From positions 682,001-746,000 of the forward strand of contig NZ_JAHZTD010000001.1 of assembly GCF_019599275.1 (NCBI RefSeq): DNA of 64,000 nucleotides, in the 5' to 3' direction. The position numbers were made by a program, and so were the translations under genes. The notes under the pieces were generated by a model. That model was not told the DNA's origin. It searched no databases and saw only the letters and a program-made list of their open reading frames with translations. The stretch comes from Hymenobacter sp. HSC-4F20. GTDB taxonomy: Bacteria > Bacteroidota > Bacteroidia > Cytophagales > Hymenobacteraceae. Shown here piece by piece: positions 25,087 through 33,666 of the stretch (position 1 is the stretch's first letter; each line of letters opens with the position of its first letter).

Positions 25087-25257
25087 ATGAAAAAATTCCG
25101 TCTGCCTTTCCTGTTCGCCGCCTGCGCCTCGTTGTTCCTCTCGTCCTGCTCGCAAGCTCCTGATGCGGAAAAAGATCCGAATGCGGATGCTGCCTATAAG
25201 CGTAGTCACCGCACAGAGCAGTACCGGGAAGCGCAACGCAGCAACGTTAACTACTAG
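25087..25257 (+). CDS. 56-residue lipoprotein
   Basis: A very small lipoprotein gene (ATG 25087 to TAG 25257). A basic N-terminus MKKFRLP and a hydrophobic core lead to the lipobox LFLSSC-SQ (Cys21), leaving a mature peptide of 36 residues that is highly charged (DAEKDPNADAAYKRSHR). It would sit on the inner or outer membrane. No family is recognised. The promoter match is excellent, and the leader is nearly absent. It is convergent with the following hypothetical gene, with a shared hairpin between them. Confidence 0.75.
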   Translation: MKKFRLPFLFAACASLFLSSCSQAPDAEKDPNADAAYKRSHRTEQYREAQRSNVNY

Positions 25258-25333
25258 CCTTAGCTGGTAGATACAGAGCGTGGAGCCCGGATGCCAACTG
25301 CTCCGGTAGTACTGAGTCGCTATATAAGAGAAG

Positions 25334-25362
25334 AAGCCCCGTCGACTATGTCAGCGGGGCTT
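25334..25362. terminator. Hairpin between convergent genes
   Basis: An 8-bp GC-rich stem (25334-25341 with 25355-25362) with a 13-base loop. T-rich sequence follows on the plus strand (TTTCT). It is a probable shared terminator of the lipoprotein gene and the leftward hypothetical gene. Confidence 0.5.
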
Positions 25363-25387
25363 TCTGCGTGCCAAAAATACCAGGAGA

Positions 25388-25867
25388 TTATACGGCGGAA
25401 GTTGTAGCAGCCTCAGTCGGTAGCAAGGTAGGTAGCTGAATCTCGGCCAGCACCTTATGTTCCAGCAGTGCGGCCCATGTGCGCAGGTAGAGAACCACGT
25501 CATCCCGTTGATTATGTCGCATACTATTGCGCCTTTCAAATGGAATAGCGGCCAGAACAGCCGGGGCGGAAAGCCGCTCCAGGTGGGCCAGCTCGGAGCG
25601 AGTGAAGCCCAGGGTCAGCATCTCATCAATGGTAGCGTCAATAGGCAGCCCACTGGTCGGACAATAATCCTGTAGTTGCCGCTCCCAATCGCCGTACCGT
25701 TGCATGGCCCGGGCGTGAATTTCGCCTTTGGTTAGCTTGGTAACGGTTTGGGCTAGGTGGCCGCAGTTACAGCTGCCCATGTGCCCCCATTGATAAGGAG
25801 CCTGGGCTGCGAGGCGTTGCGCTGTCTCGCGCAGGGCCTGAATGATGTGGAAGGGGGCATGAGCCAT
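25388..25867 (-). CDS. Conserved-looking hypothetical protein with CNCG motif
   Basis: A 159-residue soluble protein (start MAHAPFHII at 25867; the ATG at 25897 adds ten residues). A striking MGSCNCGHLAQ near residue 31-41 holds two cysteines and a histidine that could bind metal, and other cysteines are at CPTSG. The rest is helical, with EMLTLGFTRSELAHLERL. No named family is recognised and there is no signal peptide. It is located between the small lipoprotein and the RhlE helicase, transcribed leftward. Confidence 0.7.
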   Translation of the reverse strand: MAHAPFHIIQALRETAQRLAAQAPYQWGHMGSCNCGHLAQTVTKLTKGEIHARAMQRYGDWERQLQDYCPTSGLPIDATIDEMLTLGFTRSELAHLERLSAPAVLAAIPFERRNSMRHNQRDDVVLYLRTWAALLEHKVLAEIQLPTLLPTEAATTSAV

Positions 25868-25967
25868 AGCAAGCAAGCAAAAAGTACGTCTGGGCAAGAA
25901 CAGCGAAGCATCCAGCTAAGTAAATGTTCTGCTCAGGATTTTGTTTGCTTATTAAAGACGTAAAAAA

Positions 25968-26014
25968 CCACTCTTCTGCTTTCTCCGCCTTTAGCGGCGA
26001 GAGTAGAAGAGTGG
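25968..26014 (-). terminator. Intrinsic terminator of rhlE
   Basis: A 10-bp outer stem (25968-25977 with 26005-26014) with a partly paired interior. On the minus strand it is followed by TTTTTTACG. It lies 54 bases after the helicase stop codon. Confidence 0.75.
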
Positions 26015-26067
26015 CTGCAACGTATGCCTAACCCACGTGGAGTGAACCAGGCCAGTGGCGCGGGAAG

Positions 26068-27483
26068 TTACCGGTTACCCCCGCTGGCACCGCGGGACCG
26101 ACGACGCTGCCCACTTCGCCCGCCGCCGCTCCCCTCAGCGCGGGGACTGGCTGGGGCGTGGTTGCCACGGACATTCTGACCAGCGGATCGGTCACCGCGG
26201 CTGTGGGGGCGGCTGTTGCCTTCAGCGCGGGCTTGACTGGTTACCTGCGGGTCCCGGCCGGGCCGCGGAGGACGACCGGCCGGTCCTTTGGGCCGTTTGA
26301 TGGCCGGCCCGCCGGAAAGCGGCACAGGCGCCACCTCGGCGGAGAAGTACGGGTGGTCTTGCACAACAGGAATCTGACGGCGAATCAGCTTTTGAATATC
26401 CTGGAGATAGGCGCGCTCTTCATCCTCACAGAACGAAAGAGCCATCCCATCCGCGCCGGCCCGTCCGGTGCGGCCAATGCGGTGCACATAGGTTTCCGGC
26501 TCGTTCGGAATTTCGTAGTTGATAACGTGCGTGAGTTCATCGACGTCGATGCCGCGGGCGGCAATGTCGGTTGCCACCAATACGCGGGTAGTGCCGGCCT
26601 TGAAGTTGCTGAGGGCTCGTTGCCGGTGGTTCTGCGACTTGTTACCGTGGATGGCCTCGGCCGGGATTTCTGCCTTGGCCAAGGTTCGCACAACTTTGTC
26701 GGCTCCGTGCTTGGTGCGGGTGAACACCAGCACGCGTCGAATAGTGGGGTCCTGCAACACGTGTTCCAGCAGAGCGGGCTTGTGCGCTTTGTCCACCATG
26801 TACACCGCTTGCGTTACCGTTTCGGCAGTGCTCGACACCGGTGTGACGGCCACCTTCACCGGATTCGGGCGCAGAATGCTGTTGGCCAGTTCCTGAATCT
26901 GACCGGGCATCGTAGCCGAGAAAAATAAGGTTTGGCGGCGAGCGGGGAGCTTAGGCAGAATACGCTTGATATCGTGGATAAAGCCCATGTCCAGCATCCG
27001 GTCGGCCTCATCCAGCACGAAAATATCCAGGGTGCGCAGGTCAATAAAACCCTGGTTCATCAAGTCGATCAGGCGACCGGGTGTGGCAATGAGTACTTCC
27101 ACGCCGCGCTTCAGGGCCTGCACCTGGGGGTGCTGCCCCACACCGCCGAAAATAACTGTGGAGCGGAGCTTGGGCAGGTGCCGGCCATATGCGGCAAAGC
27201 TTTCCCCGATCTGAATAGCTAGTTCCCGGGTAGGAGTAAGCACGAGGCAGCGGATCCGGCCTGGGGCATGACGCTCTACCTGCGCCGTCTGGTGCAAGAT
27301 TTGCAGGATGGGTACGGTAAACGCGGCCGTTTTGCCGGTGCCGGTCTGGGCGATACCTAGTAAATCGTGGCCCTCTAGCACCTGCGGAATGGCCTGTTGC
27401 TGAATGGGGGTGGGGGTAGTGTAGCCTTCCTCGCGCAATGCGCGCAGGATGGGGTCAATCAGGTTTAGTTCGTCGAACGACAT
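26068..27483 (-). CDS. rhlE: DEAD-box RNA helicase, RhlE type
   Basis: An ATP-dependent RNA helicase of 471 residues, probably in ribosome assembly or RNA turnover. The start [13 protein letters not shown] at 27483 gives the Q-motif ([11 protein letters not shown], about residues 22-32) in the usual place. The 56 residues upstream in the open frame are not helicase-like. Ordered motifs are AQTGTGKT (Walker A), [58 protein letters not shown] and HRIGRTGR. The C-terminal 90 residues are rich in Arg, Gly, Pro and Ser, ending with a basic RG-like tail that binds RNA in related proteins. Monocistronic with a terminator. Confidence 0.94.
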   Translation of the reverse strand: MSFDELNLIDPILRALREEGYTTPTPIQQQAIPQVLEGHDLLGIAQTGTGKTAAFTVPILQILHQTAQVERHAPGRIRCLVLTPTRELAIQIGESFAAYGRHLPKLRSTVIFGGVGQHPQVQALKRGVEVLIATPGRLIDLMNQGFIDLRTLDIFVLDEADRMLDMGFIHDIKRILPKLPARRQTLFFSATMPGQIQELANSILRPNPVKVAVTPVSSTAETVTQAVYMVDKAHKPALLEHVLQDPTIRRVLVFTRTKHGADKVVRTLAKAEIPAEAIHGNKSQNHRQRALSNFKAGTTRVLVATDIAARGIDVDELTHVINYEIPNEPETYVHRIGRTGRAGADGMALSFCEDEERAYLQDIQKLIRRQIPVVQDHPYFSAEVAPVPLSGGPAIKRPKGPAGRPPRPGRDPQVTSQARAEGNSRPHSRGDRSAGQNVRGNHAPASPRAEGSGGGRSGQRRRSRGASGGNR

Positions 27484-27709
27484 CAAAGGGAAAAAAGCGG
27501 CTGCACAGCGGCAGCGGAAATGGCACGGGACATACTGAGCCCGCAAAGGTCGGGTTTTTATGCGGATGCGCGCACCGGCTGTAAAATGGCGACGGCCAGT
27601 AGTAACTGCAGAAAAAGCGCGCAGAAGAATACCGTAATTTTTGTATAACACTCAGTCTGGGCAAAACCGTTTACTTTCCTCCCACATACTCTAGTCTTTT
27701 CCTTTTCTT

Positions 27710-28228
27710 ATGCGCATCACCAATCGGAAAATTGCCTACGACGGGCACTACAAACTCAGTGTCCTGCAGGTGGCAGATGGCGCTGACTTGCTCACGCGGG
27801 AGCGGTTTGAGCCCGGTACTGCCGTGGCCGCCCTCGTATACAACACCCAGGAACGGCACTACATCCTTGCCCGTCAGTACCGGATAGGGCCCGAAAAAGA
27901 GCTGGTAGAGCTGGCCGCCGGCATGGTTGACGGGGACGAGGAGCCCCCGGCTGCTATTCGCCGGGAGATTCTCGAAGAACTAGGGTACGAGGTTGATTAC
28001 CTGGAGCAGATTGCCCGGGTGCTACCCTCGCCGGGTACCAGCGCGGAGGCCATTACCATTTTCTACGCCGAAGTAAGTCGTCAGACGGGGCGGGGTGGCG
28101 GCCTAGCTGAGGAAAATGAAAAAATCGAGCCGGTCTTCTACCGCCCGGAGGAGTTAGCGCAGGCTGCCTTTGAAGACGCTAAAACAGTGGTAGCCGTGCA
28201 GTGGGCGCAATTGCGCCAAGGACGCTAG
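27710..28228 (+). CDS. NUDIX hydrolase (ADP-ribose pyrophosphatase-like)
   Basis: A 172-residue NUDIX protein. The complete Nudix box GMVDGDEE...REILEELGY is at about residues 70-92, matching Gx5Ex7REUxEExGU. The upstream ALVYNTQERHYILARQYRIGPEKELVELAAG pattern and downstream VLPSPGTSAEAITIFYAEV match the ADP-ribose/GDP-mannose pyrophosphatase subgroup. It would cleave a nucleotide-diphosphate-sugar, for example ADP-ribose to AMP and ribose 5-phosphate. No partner operon. An inverted repeat follows at 28240-28291. Confidence 0.92.
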   Translation: MRITNRKIAYDGHYKLSVLQVADGADLLTRERFEPGTAVAALVYNTQERHYILARQYRIGPEKELVELAAGMVDGDEEPPAAIRREILEELGYEVDYLEQIARVLPSPGTSAEAITIFYAEVSRQTGRGGGLAEENEKIEPVFYRPEELAQAAFEDAKTVVAVQWAQLRQGR

Positions 28229-28239
28229 CTGTTGAGTAA

Positions 28240-28291
28240 CCAAATGGTAAAGCCCCGGTTCTGGTTGAAGAGTCGGCGCTTTACCATTTGG
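28240..28291. terminator. Inverted repeat between convergent NUDIX and hypothetical genes
   Basis: A perfect 14-bp stem (28240-28253 with 28278-28291) and a 24-base loop between two convergent genes. There is no clear T-run, so a termination role is likely from position but not proven. Confidence 0.5.
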
Positions 28292-28307
28292 TCAAGAGTG
28301 CTGGAAC

Positions 28308-28868
28308 CTACTGAACTTTAATAATATACTCGAAGTTCTGCTTGGTTTTAGCGTCGTTGATAGTCAGGAAGACATCCTGAGGGACGTCGGTTTTGGTGAA
28401 TGGCACAGTTCGCTTGCTCATGTACAAGTCACGGTTCCAGAACCGGCCTTGGCCCGCCGGCAGCTCCGGCAGGCTCAGGACTTCTTTACCCTCCTTGGTT
28501 TTGGCGACCAGGCTGAGGTAGGCCGGGTCGGCGTTTTGAGCCCCGCGCCGGTACATAGTTACTGTAAGCAGCCCTCCAGCAGGCAACTGCTGAAAGCGGC
28601 GCTGGTAGGTAGTATCGGCCCAGTTATTCATCCGCTTCAGTTCAGTAATTTCGGTGAGCAGTTCCGCGTAGGGGCGGTAAGCTACGCGCGTAACGCAGGC
28701 ATCTACTTCCGCATCCTCGTCCGTGTTCTTGGTAACGTTAAGTACGTAAGGGCTTTCTTCGTCCTTTTTAGGGAAAGCATATTTCTTGCGGGGCTTGCCG
28801 GGCATGTACTGGGCCGAGGCAGCCAGCGTCGTGAGCAGCAAAGCGGAGAGGAGGAAAAATTTCTTCAT
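28308..28868 (-). CDS. Hypothetical secreted protein
   Basis: A 186-residue exported protein (start MKKFFLLSALLLTTLAASAQ at 28868, signal peptide of about 20 residues). The mature part starts with a basic stretch (GKPRKKYAFPKK) and then has alternating beta-like segments, with single Cys in VDACVTRVAY. No family is recognised. It ends with TKQNFEYIIKVQ, a beta strand as in outer-membrane or periplasmic beta-sandwich proteins. Monocistronic. Confidence 0.75.
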   Translation of the reverse strand: MKKFFLLSALLLTTLAASAQYMPGKPRKKYAFPKKDEESPYVLNVTKNTDEDAEVDACVTRVAYRPYAELLTEITELKRMNNWADTTYQRRFQQLPAGGLLTVTMYRRGAQNADPAYLSLVAKTKEGKEVLSLPELPAGQGRFWNRDLYMSKRTVPFTKTDVPQDVFLTINDAKTKQNFEYIIKVQ

Positions 28869-29540
28869 ATAAGCAGAGCAAAGCAGATAAGGTGAGAGGC
28901 CGGATTTCGACAAGGCAAAGATAGATAATCAGGCGGGGCCCCCACGAATTGTTTCGGCCAGCGTAGCGGCACTGCCGGTAGATGCCGGGCTTAGGGGGAG
29001 GAAGCCTGCAGCCGGTGTGCTGGTTTAAGCAAGGGAGGCCCCGGCTGGCAGAGGAAGCTTGCGCAGGGAGAAAAGCTGAGCAGCGTAGTTATTGCCAACG
29101 CGAGGCGGTGTGCTCCCAGCCAAAAAGCAGCGGCAGCCGGAACGTATGAAGTATTAGCCCAAGACCCTGCCTAGGGTGACAAACGCTTGATGCTCTTGGT
29201 TTAAAACAAATGTTAAAACAACTTATTACCCAAATGTAAAGTACTCGTGTGGGGTTGTATTTGCCTGTGCGCTTTTCTCTTCCGATGAAATCTAGGTGAG
29301 GCTGCTAGTAGGGACGAAGTGCGCGATATAGCTTGCCAAGCTTACCATCTGTATTGAAAAAACCTTCCTACGTGCAGGCAGGAGGAAGTGCTAAGCTAAA
29401 GCAGTCAGTGTGGGCCAGGGGCAGAAAAGACCGGGCCGGGAAGGGCCGCCTGGGGCCAACGGGAACCGACAAACCGGTACCTTGCGCTGGCTCGTCTGCG
29501 GTAGCGAGCCGTGTTCTATCCGTGCTACCCACTATTCGGT
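28869..29540. other. Long leader/intergenic region before hen1
   Basis: About 670 bases without a convincing gene, lying between divergent genes. A short AT-rich stretch is found at 29190-29260. A TACCTTGC element at 29478-29485 is a plausible -7 box for hen1, 55 bases before its ATG, although the -33 region is poor. No structured RNA was recognised. Confidence 0.4.
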
Positions 29541-30986
29541 ATGCTCCTTACCATTTCTACTACCCACCAGCCCGCGACCGACCTGGGCTACTTGCTACAT
29601 AAGAACCCGGCTCGCTTGCAAACCGTAGCGGTGGCCGCCGGGCAGGCTCATATCTTCTACCCCGAGGCTACGGCGGAGCGCTGCACCGTGGCCTTGCTGC
29701 TCGACATAGATCCAGTAGCTCTGGTACGCAGCCACCGTGGCCCCGCCGGCGAGGGTTTTGCGCTAGAGCAGTACGTAAACGACCGCCCCTACGTAGCATC
29801 ATCTTTCTTCAGCGTCGCGCTCGGCAAAGCCTTTAACACGGCCCTGAACGGCACGTGCAAGGAACGGCCTGACTTGCCTGAGCAGCGGCTACCCCTTGCC
29901 GCTACTGTAGCCGTAATGCCGGCCGCCAGTGCCGAGCAACTGCGGCGCCTCTTCGAGCCTTTGGGCTACGAGGTGGAAGTTGAAGCACATCCGCTGGATC
30001 CTACGGTGCCCGAGTGGGGCAACAGCCGCTACTTCACGTTGCGTCTGCAACACCCCGCTGTACGCCTGCAGGAGCTGCTGAGTCACCTCTACGTGCTTAT
30101 TCCGGTGCTAGACCGCGGCGACAAGCACTATTGGGTTGCCCAAGCGGAAGCAGAGAAGTTACTGCGCCGTGGCGCTGCCTGGTTGCCCCAGCACCCCGAG
30201 CGGGAGTTTATTACCCGCCGCTATCTGCGGTTTGCTGAGTATGTAAACCCTACCCTGGAGCGGTTGTTGGCCGCAGAGCAGGCCGCTACGGATGACGTAG
30301 CAGCAGATGCGCGGGAAGAAATTGCCCTTGCTGAAACTGCGGCTATCTTGACTTCTGGCGGCAGCGTGGTGCCGGCAGCAGAAAAACAGAATCTGCACGA
30401 TCTGCGCCTGGACCGCGTGGCCGAGGAACTTCGTCGGCTGGGGGCCCAGCGGGTACTGGACTTAGGCTGCGGGGAAGGGAAGCTGGTGCGGCGGCTGCTG
30501 AAGCTCCCGCAGGTAGAGCACATTCTGGCCCTGGATGTATCGTGGCGGGAGCTGGAGCGGGCTCAACAACGCCTGAATATCGCTGAAATGCCCCCGCGCC
30601 AGCGCGAGCGCCTAACCCTTACCCAAGGCTCCTTGCTCTACCACGACCCGCGCCTAGCCGGCTACGATGCGGCCGCCGTAGTCGAAGTAATTGAGCACTT
30701 GGACGAAAGCCGGTTGGCCGCCTTCGAGCAGGTCGTGTTTGCCCGGGCCCGGCCCGGCGCCGTGCTGGTTACTACCCCCAATGCGGAGTATAACCAGCGC
30801 TACGAAGCCTTATCAGCCGGAGAGTTTCGCCACGAAGACCACCGTTTCGAGTGGACGCAGGCCCAGTTTGCCGAGTGGGCTGCGGGCGTAGCCGAACGGA
30901 ATGGGTACCGCGTGCGCATTGAGCCTTTAGGACCCGAAGTAGCAGAACATGGCGCTCCTTCGCAGCTGGCAGTATTCGAACGGTAA
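29541..30986 (+). CDS. hen1: 3'-terminal RNA ribose 2'-O-methyltransferase Hen1
   Basis: Bacterial Hen1 (481 residues from ATG 29541) methylates the 2'-OH at the 3' end of broken RNAs before Pnkp ligates them, so that a re-cut at that site is blocked. The N-terminal half (about 1-240) matches the bacterial Hen1 N-domain that activates the Pnkp ligase (TDLGYLLHKNP, FYPEA, YVASSFFSVALG, DPTVPEWGNSRYFTL, LIPVLDRGDKHYWV). The C-terminal methyltransferase has the SAM loop VLDLGCGEG (305-313), the metal site ExxEH (Glu382, Glu385, His386) and a further histidine region FRHEDHRFEW. Pnkp lies 2.7 kb downstream, separated by an OmpA-domain gene and one opposite-strand gene. Usually the two are adjacent. 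Confidence 0.95.
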   Translation: MLLTISTTHQPATDLGYLLHKNPARLQTVAVAAGQAHIFYPEATAERCTVALLLDIDPVALVRSHRGPAGEGFALEQYVNDRPYVASSFFSVALGKAFNTALNGTCKERPDLPEQRLPLAATVAVMPAASAEQLRRLFEPLGYEVEVEAHPLDPTVPEWGNSRYFTLRLQHPAVRLQELLSHLYVLIPVLDRGDKHYWVAQAEAEKLLRRGAAWLPQHPEREFITRRYLRFAEYVNPTLERLLAAEQAATDDVAADAREEIALAETAAILTSGGSVVPAAEKQNLHDLRLDRVAEELRRLGAQRVLDLGCGEGKLVRRLLKLPQVEHILALDVSWRELERAQQRLNIAEMPPRQRERLTLTQGSLLYHDPRLAGYDAAAVVEVIEHLDESRLAAFEQVVFARARPGAVLVTTPNAEYNQRYEALSAGEFRHEDHRFEWTQAQFAEWAAGVAERNGYRVRIEPLGPEVAEHGAPSQLAVFER

Positions 30987-31097
30987 GATCAGTAGGATAA
31001 TGCCAGGTTTTAGCTAGTAGAATACGGTTAGGATAGAGGTTGGCAGCCCCGGCTTTTTTACTTTTAAAGTCCGTTTCCTCTGCTTACTATCTTGCTT

Positions 31098-33077
31098 ATG
31101 AAGGTTCTGCTGACGCTGGCACTGGCATTCTGCTGGCTGACGCTCTGCGCCCAGGGCTCCGCGGCCCTACGGCCCTACCCTGATACCGCAGCGCAGTACC
31201 ACTTGGCCTACCCTAGCGGCTGGCAGCTGCTGCCCGGCCGGCCCCCCGCAGAAATTACATTCGTTGCTGGTCAACACCCGGGGCGGGCGGAGGTAACGCT
31301 TACGCAGCGCTCCTTATCAGATAAAGAAAAAAACCTGGGTAGCCTACTTACCCAAGAGCAGGCGGATTCGGTGTGGCGGGCCCTGCTGCGCCTGCCCCAG
31401 GTACAGGTGGTGCGGGTGTGGCAGCACCGGCCGGGTAACTACGAGGAGGTGCGCTACGCGTACACGTATGCTCCCGCACCCGCGCCGGCAGTACGCAGCC
31501 GGGTAGTGGGCCGCCGCCTCTGGTATCGGGGTATGGTGTTCCAAGTAGAATACCGCGCCCCTGTCAATCAGGATGCCCGCTACCTACCGGAAGGGGAAAA
31601 ACTGCTGGAATCCTTTCAGTTTACCGATAGCACCCTCCGCCCGGCTGTCCTCCCGCAGTGCGATAATAAAATGTACGGCATTGCTGCCCTGCGCTTCACG
31701 AACGATACCTGGGAGGACGACTGCCGGACTATCCACGAGTTCTCGGTGCGTGACCCCGCCGCCCGCCCCAAGGTGCACTGGCGGGTACTGCCGTTCCAGT
31801 CCTATGCCCTGGCCAAGGGCTTTGATAATTGCCTGTATTCGGTAACCAAGGCCCCCACCAACGCCCCGGAGCGGGTGTACCGCTACAACCCGGCCACGGG
31901 GCAGGGGAGCTACACTACCTGGCAGCTTCCCCCGCAAGGCTCCGAAAATGTCTGGATTTCGGCCGCCACCGACGAACGGGGCCACTTGTACTTCATGACC
32001 TCTGACGCGGGCAAGCTGGTAGCCCTCAACCCGGCCGACGGTACTACTACCACGCTCTGGGCTACCGACCCCCTGCGCAAGGCTCCTTTTTATGCTACTA
32101 TCGGCTTTGCAGGGGCCGGTTCTCACGGCAATTTCTGCCTGGATGACGCCCGTACGCTCTACCAGGTCTACAGTACTGATGGCTCCCTGATGCGCGTTAA
32201 CCTGACGACTCAGCAACCCGCGCCGGTCCTGACGACCTTCACCGGGCTGCCTGAGCGGGGCGGCTACAGCGACCTGCTATTGCAAACCGATGAGCAGGGC
32301 CGGCGCTGGCTGTATATGGCCGGCCCGAAAGCCCTGTACCGGGTAGATATGAGTCGGGGTAAGGCAGAGATGGTGCGCCGGGGCATTTACACCGACCTAG
32401 CCGGCTGCAACCTATTCCGGTCGGCGCCTTCGAAGACGAAGCCCGTGCCGGCGGCGGCTCCGTCGCCTCTGCCTGCCACTGGCACCTGGCGCGGGCGGGT
32501 GCTGGATGCGGCTACGCTACAGCCTTTGCCCCAGGCCCGGCTGCGCCTCGGACCCGCCGCCGCCGAAACAACGGTGCCGCTCACGGCGGAGGGAGCCTTC
32601 TCGTTTCTGGTAGAGCCTGGCCATTCCGTCGCGGCGCACGTGCAACTGGCCGGCTACCTGCCGCTGGATAGTGTCTACAGCACCTTGCCCGGTCCCTATG
32701 GGCAGGATATTTTGCTCCACCCCCTGGCCGTGGGCACCACGTTGCAGCTGGAGAAGGTGCGCTTTGAGCAGGGCAGTGCCCGGCTTTTGTCCTCCTCGTA
32801 TCCGGCCTTGCGCAAGCTGCTCAAGCTGCTGCTGGAAACGCCCAGTCTCACCATCGAGCTACGCGGCCACACCGACAACGTGGGCGACCCGGCGAAAAAC
32901 GTGCAACTCAGCGAGCGGCGCGTGGCCACCGTGAAGTCCTACCTCGTGCGCCACGGCGTAGCGCAAGCCCGCATTACCGGCCTGGGCCTGGGTGGCACCG
33001 AGCCCCGGGCCTCCAACGAGCGGGAAGCCACCCGCCAGCTTAACCGCCGCGTAGAATTTCGGGTGATGGGAATTTAA
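31098..33077 (+). CDS. OmpA-domain outer-membrane/peptidoglycan-associated protein
   Basis: A 659-residue exported protein with signal peptide (MKVLLTLALAFCWLTLCAQ). Residues about 30-190 resemble a PsbP/lipoprotein-like domain (YHLAYPSGWQLLPG). About 195-455 is a beta-propeller-like region with repeated short strands. At about 475-555 comes a carboxypeptidase-regulatory/CNA-B-like fold (RGRVLDAATLQPLPQARLRL). The last 115 residues are an OmpA-type peptidoglycan-binding domain (LEKVRFEQGSARLL, TIELRGHTDNVG, NVQLSERRVATVKSYL, the ending REATRQLNRRVEF). This architecture is common in Bacteroidota. It is downstream of hen1 with 111 bases between, and the link to RNA repair is probably chance. 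Confidence 0.88.
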   Translation: MKVLLTLALAFCWLTLCAQGSAALRPYPDTAAQYHLAYPSGWQLLPGRPPAEITFVAGQHPGRAEVTLTQRSLSDKEKNLGSLLTQEQADSVWRALLRLPQVQVVRVWQHRPGNYEEVRYAYTYAPAPAPAVRSRVVGRRLWYRGMVFQVEYRAPVNQDARYLPEGEKLLESFQFTDSTLRPAVLPQCDNKMYGIAALRFTNDTWEDDCRTIHEFSVRDPAARPKVHWRVLPFQSYALAKGFDNCLYSVTKAPTNAPERVYRYNPATGQGSYTTWQLPPQGSENVWISAATDERGHLYFMTSDAGKLVALNPADGTTTTLWATDPLRKAPFYATIGFAGAGSHGNFCLDDARTLYQVYSTDGSLMRVNLTTQQPAPVLTTFTGLPERGGYSDLLLQTDEQGRRWLYMAGPKALYRVDMSRGKAEMVRRGIYTDLAGCNLFRSAPSKTKPVPAAAPSPLPATGTWRGRVLDAATLQPLPQARLRLGPAAAETTVPLTAEGAFSFLVEPGHSVAAHVQLAGYLPLDSVYSTLPGPYGQDILLHPLAVGTTLQLEKVRFEQGSARLLSSSYPALRKLLKLLLETPSLTIELRGHTDNVGDPAKNVQLSERRVATVKSYLVRHGVAQARITGLGLGGTEPRASNEREATRQLNRRVEFRVMGI

Positions 33078-33086
33078 GAAACTCGT

Positions 33087-33596
33087 TTAGCCTTCCAGCT
33101 TACCAAGGCGGTAGCGCATTTCCTTCCGGATACCTTTTTTGCCGATTTCGGCAAACTGCCGCATGGTCTGGATGGCCTCGGGGGTGCCAATATCGTGCAG
33201 CGCCCAGCTGAACCACTTGGCAATGACGCGTCGCTTGGAGCCGGTGTAAGCCAGGTAATCGAAATTGGTTTCCAGGGCGGTGCGCAGAACGGGTACGCTA
33301 CGCGGATTGCCGAGCAGTTGCAAGGAGCGGACGATATACTGGTGCTGATAGTGGTGCGGAACCAGTACAAGTTGGTGTAAGAGGTCCAACAGCTGTGCGT
33401 GGTCGTCAAATATCCACAGTAGCCTTATGGACCTGTCTAATTCATTGGGGGCTAATTTGGCAATAGCCGAGCTGATTTCGTCCTCAACGTATTCTTTGGT
33501 AAGGTAAACGTCCGGCGGCCAGCTTGCCAGCAGCGCGTCTTCAGTAATGGTTCCGAGTTCGTATGCCGTTAATAGTTGCTTTATTCGGGCGTCCAT
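33087..33596 (-). CDS. Hypothetical helical (HEAT-like) protein
   Basis: A 169-residue cytosolic protein with repeated helix pairs such as LLDLLHQLVLV, YIVRSLQLLGNPRSVPVLRTAL and VIAKWFSWALHDIGTPEAIQTM, which look like HEAT repeats. There is no catalytic motif. Such stand-alone proteins often occur as immunity or adaptor proteins, but no toxin partner is visible, so no function is claimed. It is on the minus strand between the OmpA-domain gene, which it faces with a 9-base gap, and the divergent pnkp gene. Confidence 0.72.
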   Translation of the reverse strand: MDARIKQLLTAYELGTITEDALLASWPPDVYLTKEYVEDEISSAIAKLAPNELDRSIRLLWIFDDHAQLLDLLHQLVLVPHHYQHQYIVRSLQLLGNPRSVPVLRTALETNFDYLAYTGSKRRVIAKWFSWALHDIGTPEAIQTMRQFAEIGKKGIRKEMRYRLGKLEG

Positions 33597-33666
33597 TGAT
33601 AAATACGGGCAGATATATCACTTCAGGCTTCGTCAAATATAGCCGCATTTAGCTTTTACACTCTTT

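Noticed and set aside
31098..33077. OmpA-domain gene as part of the RNA-repair system
   Set aside because: It is a secreted envelope protein type common throughout Bacteroidota; its place between hen1 and pnkp is probably chance.
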